Positions 5,560 through 8,676 of a DNA stretch of 8,676 nt are shown here, one piece after another. The DNA comes from a bacterium (GTDB lineage: Bacteria; Patescibacteriota; CPR2; UBA1875; JAJYID01): contig JAKANV010000021.1 of NCBI GenBank assembly GCA_021823605.1, positions 1 through 8,676 of the forward strand. The letters run 5' to 3'. The position numbers and the translations under genes were made by a program. How positions within the stretch are numbered: the first letter of the stretch is position 1; each line of letters starts with the position of its first letter. The notes under the pieces are model-generated. The model did no database searches, was not told where the DNA came from, and saw nothing but the letters and a program-made list of their open reading frames with translations.

Positions 5560-5803
5560 ATCGTACGTAAGACAGGAGATAAACCTGTGTTAAGTGCGGG
5601 ATTTGTGGGCGGAAACCTACTAACAAGTTCAGCTTTCTTAAATCACCCTCCTTTAAGTTGCTTGCTTGTTGGTAGGTTTCTCCCTACAACACGCCAGTCA
5701 GCATATTTGCAGTGACTCGGTCAAATCCCAGCGATAGTTGTTGATTCATTGGGAGATTTTTTGAAAATAAGGAGAGAGCCGTAAGGTCCTCTCCTTATTT
5801 TTT
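5560..5803 (+). ncRNA. Stand-alone structured RNA of unknown family, about 240 nt
   Basis: A consensus-like promoter and a strong terminator bracket about 240 nt with no convincing protein gene and no plus-strand gene downstream. Visible helices are: outer CTATCG/CGATAG (5558-5563 / 5732-5737, of which 5558-5559 precede the predicted start), hairpin ACAGG/CCTGT (5572-5576 / 5584-5588), GGGATTTG/CAAATCCC (5598-5605 / 5722-5729), a 17-bp helix 5611-5627 / 5665-5681 with G.T pairs, an inner CTTAAA/TTTAAG (5637-5642 / 5652-5657) and a side hairpin 5694-5700 / 5713-5720. The apical loop 5643-5651 is C-rich and, with its flanks, imitates the 16S 3' end. I see no SRP 'GGAAGGAAGC' motif, RNase P core or tmRNA tRNA-like end. 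A 6S-like RNA is conceivable from size and rod shape, but I cannot show it. Confidence 0.7.
5765..5803. terminator. Bidirectional intrinsic terminator between the structured RNA and pth
   Basis: A 12-bp arm pair (5765-5776 / 5789-5800) extends inward to a GTAA tetraloop (5781-5784). On the plus strand it ends in a T run (5798-5803) and closes the structured RNA. On the minus strand the same stem is followed by TTATTTTC and lies directly after the pth stop codon (5804-5802). Confidence 0.9.
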
Positions 5804-6350
5804 ATATAATTTTTATTTCCGGACTTTTACCCTCTTTTATTAAAACTTTTACTTCTTCTGCACAAACATCAGTGATTTTCGTTAGATCTTTTTCCTCTTC
5901 CTTGCTAAATCTCTGAAGGACAAAATCTTCGGTTTCAATTATCCCCAAATCTTCATTCTTTATGCCAACCCTGAATCTCCAGAAATTTTCTGTTCCAAGT
6001 TTCTCGATAATCGATTTGATGCCCTTATGTCCCGCAGAGCTTCCGTCCTCCCTAATCCTTATCTCTCCGAACGGAATATCTATGTCATCATGAATTACCC
6101 AAATATTTTCAGTAACAACCTTATAATAGTCGGCGAAAGATTTGACCGCTTCACCGGATAAATTCATAAAAGTTTGCGGTTTTAGTAGAATCACATTATC
6201 TCCAAGCTCGCAAATATCTGAGTTAAATTTTTTCTCAAATTTAAACTCGCTGCAAAGTGTATCCAAAACTCTAAATCCTATGTTGTGCCGTGTATTTATA
6301 TATTTCTGGCCAGGATTTCCGAGGCCGACTATAAGCGTTTTTACTTTCAT
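5802..6350 (-). CDS. pth: Peptidyl-tRNA hydrolase, 182 aa
   Basis: Cleaves the ester bond of peptidyl-tRNA released from stalled ribosomes, recycling tRNA in the cytosol. The Pth signature is clear: 'GLGNPGQKYINTRHNIGF' (9-26) with catalytic H22, 'KPQTFMNLSG' (57-66) with N63, 'HDDIDIPFG' (87-95) and 'GSSAGHKGIKSI' (103-114) with H108. Length is normal. K109 stands where E. coli has N114 ('GHNG'), a residue that contacts substrate. The -10 box at 6358-6363 is 7 bp from ATG 6350, suggesting a leaderless transcript separate from der, whose stop lies 85 bp upstream. The stop codon overlaps the T run of the bidirectional terminator. Confidence 0.96.
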   Translation of the reverse strand: MKVKTLIVGLGNPGQKYINTRHNIGFRVLDTLCSEFKFEKKFNSDICELGDNVILLKPQTFMNLSGEAVKSFADYYKVVTENIWVIHDDIDIPFGEIRIREDGSSAGHKGIKSIIEKLGTENFWRFRVGIKNEDLGIIETEDFVLQRFSKEEEKDLTKITDVCAEEVKVLIKEGKSPEIKII

Positions 6351-6357
6351 AAATAGT

Positions 6358-6363
6358 ATTATA
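6358..6363 (-). promoter_or_regulatory. -10 box for pth, leaderless geometry
   Basis: TATAAT (6363-6358) is a perfect -10 box ending 7 bp before ATG 6350, so the transcript would start at the initiation codon. The -35 region is poor (TTACAA at 18 bp), and no extended -10 is evident. No Shine-Dalgarno is present. Confidence 0.5.
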
Positions 6364-6399
6364 TAGATAAAGAAATGATTTTGTAAGTGGACAAATAAA

Positions 6400-6428
6400 A
6401 AAAGACCAAAGGCAAAGGGTTATTTGCC
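6400..6428 (-). terminator. Possible weak terminator after der
   Basis: In gene orientation GGCAAA (6428-6423) pairs with TTTGCC (6416-6411) around a 6-nt loop. A run of seven T follows, but only after seven further bases (TTTGGTC), so termination may be inefficient and read-through into pth is possible. Confidence 0.35.
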
Positions 6429-6435
6429 GAATACT

Positions 6436-7788
6436 TTATCTTTTGCTTTTGGCGCGGAAACTTATTTTTATTGGAGTGCCGGTAAAGTCCCAGTTTTCGC
6501 GAATTCTATTTTCCAGATATCTTTGGTATGAAAAATGGACTTTTTCGGGGTAGTTTGCAAAAAATACAAATTTCGGAGGATTGATATCGGCTTGAGTTGC
6601 ATATTTTATGTTCACTTGGTGTTTATCGGTACTGACCGGAGGTTTCTTTAATATCGCTTTATTTAGAAAATCGTTTAATTCTCCCGTTGGTATCCTTGTT
6701 TCTCTTTTTTCCTTGATTCCCAAAATTAAATCCAAAACCTTCTCGATATTTTTTCCTGTCAGGGAAGAGACAAATAGTAATGGTGCATACGGAAGAAACT
6801 CAAATTTATGCTTGGTGAGTCTAGTAAATGATTCTGCTGAGTCCCAAGCATGGTTGACCCTACCTTCTTTGAATAAGTCAGACTTATTTACCACTATAAT
6901 TACACCGTTTCCGGCATCTTTAATAAAACCAGCAATATGCATGTCTTGAGATGTAATCCCGTCGGCAGCATCAATAATTAGAATTGAGATATCTGACTCC
7001 TCAAGCGCTTTTTTTGTTCTGTCAGCCGAGAATTTCTCAACTATTCCCTCTTTTCCCTTTCCTTGAACTTTCCCTATTTTCCCGCGTCGTCTAAGTCCCG
7101 CAGTGTCTAAAAAAATAATTTCATTTTCTTCATACTCAATTTCTGTTGAGTTAATATCCCGAGTGGTTCCCGGAACTTCACTGACGATAAACTTTTCTTC
7201 ATCAATCAACTTATTCAAAAATGATGATTTGCCGGCATTTGGCCGCCCAACTATTGAAACGCGTATGTCTTTGGTTGGCTCTTTCGTCTCAACTGTTTTA
7301 CTAACATTTGGGGTGATAATATCTAATATTTTTTCGATACCTTTGCTTTGAATGGCTGAAACCTCAAGTGGTTCGCCAAAACCTAGTTTATAAAATTCGC
7401 TCGACTCAGAAAAATCTTTAATTGTGTCCGCTTTATTTACAACCAAAACGATTTCTTTTTTCAATTTTCTTAGATACTTAGCAATTTTCTGATCCTCGGC
7501 CGTAATACCGGTAGAAGCGTCAACGACAAAAAATATCAGGTTCATTGATTCAATGTTTTTCTCGAATTGGCTTTTGACCTTCTTTTTTAGCTCGTCACGA
7601 ACCTCTTTCTCTACTCCGGCAGTATCGGCAATGCAAAAAGAGCCACTGTCTAGCGAGATTGTTTGTTCATTCCAGTCTCGTGTAGTTCCTGGAATATCTG
7701 TTGTGATGGCCTGTTTTTTGCCGACTATTCGGTTATATATCGAGCTTTTGCCTACATTTGGACGGCCGATAAGAGCTATTTTGTACAT
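6436..7788 (-). CDS. der: Ribosome-assembly GTPase Der (EngA), 450 aa
   Basis: Essential double GTPase that helps assemble the 50S ribosomal subunit. G domain 1 has the P-loop 'GRPNVGKS' (8-15), 'DIPGTTRD' (31-38), 'DTAG' (55-58) and 'NKAD' (118-121). G domain 2 has 'GRPNAGKS' (181-188), 'EVPGTTRD' (204-211), 'DTAGLRRRGKI' (228-238) and 'NKSD' (301-304). The KH-like C-terminal domain runs from about 360, with 'YATQADINPPKFVFFANYPE' (396-415) and 'YLENRIRENWDFTGTPI' near the end. All nucleotide-binding motifs are intact and length is typical. It starts 24 bp after the carboxypeptidase stop, so the two probably form an operon. Only a weak GAAG precedes the ATG. Confidence 0.97.
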   Translation of the reverse strand: MYKIALIGRPNVGKSSIYNRIVGKKQAITTDIPGTTRDWNEQTISLDSGSFCIADTAGVEKEVRDELKKKVKSQFEKNIESMNLIFFVVDASTGITAEDQKIAKYLRKLKKEIVLVVNKADTIKDFSESSEFYKLGFGEPLEVSAIQSKGIEKILDIITPNVSKTVETKEPTKDIRVSIVGRPNAGKSSFLNKLIDEEKFIVSEVPGTTRDINSTEIEYEENEIIFLDTAGLRRRGKIGKVQGKGKEGIVEKFSADRTKKALEESDISILIIDAADGITSQDMHIAGFIKDAGNGVIIVVNKSDLFKEGRVNHAWDSAESFTRLTKHKFEFLPYAPLLFVSSLTGKNIEKVLDLILGIKEKRETRIPTGELNDFLNKAILKKPPVSTDKHQVNIKYATQADINPPKFVFFANYPEKVHFSYQRYLENRIRENWDFTGTPIKISFRAKSKR

Positions 7789-7812
7789 AATTCTTCATTA
7801 ATAGTAGAACAG

Positions 7813-8676
7813 TCACCAATTATACACTAAATCTGTCCAGGAGAGAAGGTTTCTTGTTTCATAGAATCGATCACTGGCGCCCAAAATGACGAACAGAACA
7901 TCACGGTTTTTAACTTTTGTCAGTGCGATAAGACAGTCGCCGGCACTTGGGGTGTGGCCGGTTTTTACTCCGAATACAGTTTTACCGTCAAGAAGAATAT
8001 TCGTGTTTGTTAGCGCATAATTATTCCCCCTCTCTGATGTAATAGTTTCGCTAGAAGTAGAAACTATTTTTTTAAAATCTTCATTTTGAAGTAGAGTTCT
8101 GGTTAGGATTTGCAAATCATTAGTTGAGGAAAAATTCTTAGAACTATCCCAGCCGACCGGATTATCGTAATGAGTGTCTTTCATATTGAGGTTGGTAGCT
8201 TCCGCATTCATTTTAGTTACAAATGTATTATATCCGCCGGGATACAGATTATTTGCAATTGTCAGCGCGGCGTCGGAAGCAGAGTCTATTAGCAGCGTCC
8301 TCAAGATATCTCTGTAAGCTAGCTCATCGCCAAGAACAAGGTTTGCCTTAGAGTCGTCGAAGCGGACTTTGCTTAGGTCATTTACGACCACTGTTTTATT
8401 TAAATCGCCGTCTTTTAGAAGCAGTCGAGCCGTCATTAGTTTAGTCAAACTGGCAATTTCTAAGGATTCATCCGTATTCTTTTCAAGCATTATCTCACTC
8501 GTTCCCATGTCAATCGCTTCATAGGCTTTTGCGCCCACTCCCGGTAAATAGAAATTACTTTTTTTATTTGGTAATGGCGAAAAATCAATCGATTGAGAAT
8601 TGTCGTTCACAGTTTGTTTCTGTTCCACCTTAACTTTATCCTCAAGATTTTTTTGGGTATCTGTAACATATGGAAT
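7813..8676 (-). CDS. D-alanyl-D-alanine carboxypeptidase, S11/PBP5-like (5' end cut by window edge)
   Basis: Serine peptidase that trims the terminal D-Ala of peptidoglycan stem peptides outside the membrane. The frame stays open to the window edge, so GTG 8628 is only an internal codon and the N-terminal anchor or signal sequence is missing. The catalytic 'SLTK' tetrad (Ser codon 8451-8449) and 'KTGHTPSAGD' (Lys codon 7965-7963) are present. The second active-site motif reads S-A-S in 'DSASDAA' rather than the usual SxN, near 8283-8275. 'NPVGWDS' also fits the family. The protein ends 'WTDLVYNW' right after the catalytic domain, with no PBP5 C-terminal domain or amphipathic anchor. It is upstream of der by 24 bp. 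Confidence 0.9.
   Translation of the reverse strand: MPYVTDTQKNLEDKVKVEQKQTVNDNSQSIDFSPLPNKKSNFYLPGVGAKAYEAIDMGTSEIMLEKNTDESLEIASLTKLMTARLLLKDGDLNKTVVVNDLSKVRFDDSKANLVLGDELAYRDILRTLLIDSASDAALTIANNLYPGGYNTFVTKMNAEATNLNMKDTHYDNPVGWDSSKNFSSTNDLQILTRTLLQNEDFKKIVSTSSETITSERGNNYALTNTNILLDGKTVFGVKTGHTPSAGDCLIALTKVKNRDVLFVILGASDRFYETRNLLSWTDLVYNW

Noticed and set aside
5587..5715. Plus-strand 42-codon ORF starting at GTG 5587, with AGGAG 8 nt upstream
   Set aside because: It lies inside the structured RNA. The AGG of its ribosome site is paired in the hairpin 5572-5588, and both strands of the long helices fall inside the ORF, so the translated sequence looks incidental. A dual-function RNA is not excluded.
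5560..5740. SRP RNA, RNase P RNA or tmRNA identity for the plus-strand RNA
   Set aside because: No SRP tetraloop-receptor motif, no conserved RNase P core segments and no tRNA-like 3' end could be found on either strand.

Overview
This is an AT-rich bacterial window in which every recognised protein gene lies on the minus strand. It uses the standard code: TGA serves as a stop (for example at 7813-7815 and 1243-1245). Several features suggest a small-genome bacterium of the Patescibacteria/CPR type: compact genes, few Shine-Dalgarno sites, starts that look leaderless, a topoisomerase I without zinc fingers, and a stand-alone sigma-region-4 protein. This taxonomic guess is inference. No rRNA or other marker is present.

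Reading in the direction of transcription (high to low coordinates), a D,D-carboxypeptidase cut by the window edge (8676-7813) is followed after 24 bp by the ribosome-assembly GTPase gene der. Next comes pth, with its own -10 box placed for a leaderless transcript. A bidirectional terminator and a plus-strand, stand-alone structured RNA (about 5560-5803) separate pth from the dprA-topA pair, which is spaced by 6 bp. These are housekeeping functions: cell wall, ribosome assembly, peptidyl-tRNA recycling, ssDNA uptake/recombination and DNA relaxation. A dprA-topA pairing is also known in Firmicutes.

The region 431-2050 is accessory. Two unrelated single-gene units sit head to tail between topA and a sigma-region-4-like regulator gene (314-1): a YdjC/ChbG-type deacetylase (1243-1902) and an unrecognised membrane-anchored protein (508-993). 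Three copies of a 13-bp core (TGGTCYTAACCGG on the plus strand; 431, 1165, 2038) bound the units. Each unit starts, in gene orientation, with the same leader containing a terminator hairpin. It then has its own promoter and gene, and ends with the same ~66-bp tail, which can fold into a bulged hairpin. The layout is what two successive site-specific insertions of circular gene cassettes at one core site would leave. It recalls integron attC cassettes but does not match the attC consensus exactly, and no recombinase is present in the window.

The second unusual item is the plus-strand RNA at 5560-5803. It has a consensus-like promoter, a long helix, a terminator with a GTAA tetraloop, and an apical loop whose sequence is almost that of the 3' end of 16S rRNA (the anti-Shine-Dalgarno). 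I could not assign it to a known RNA family.
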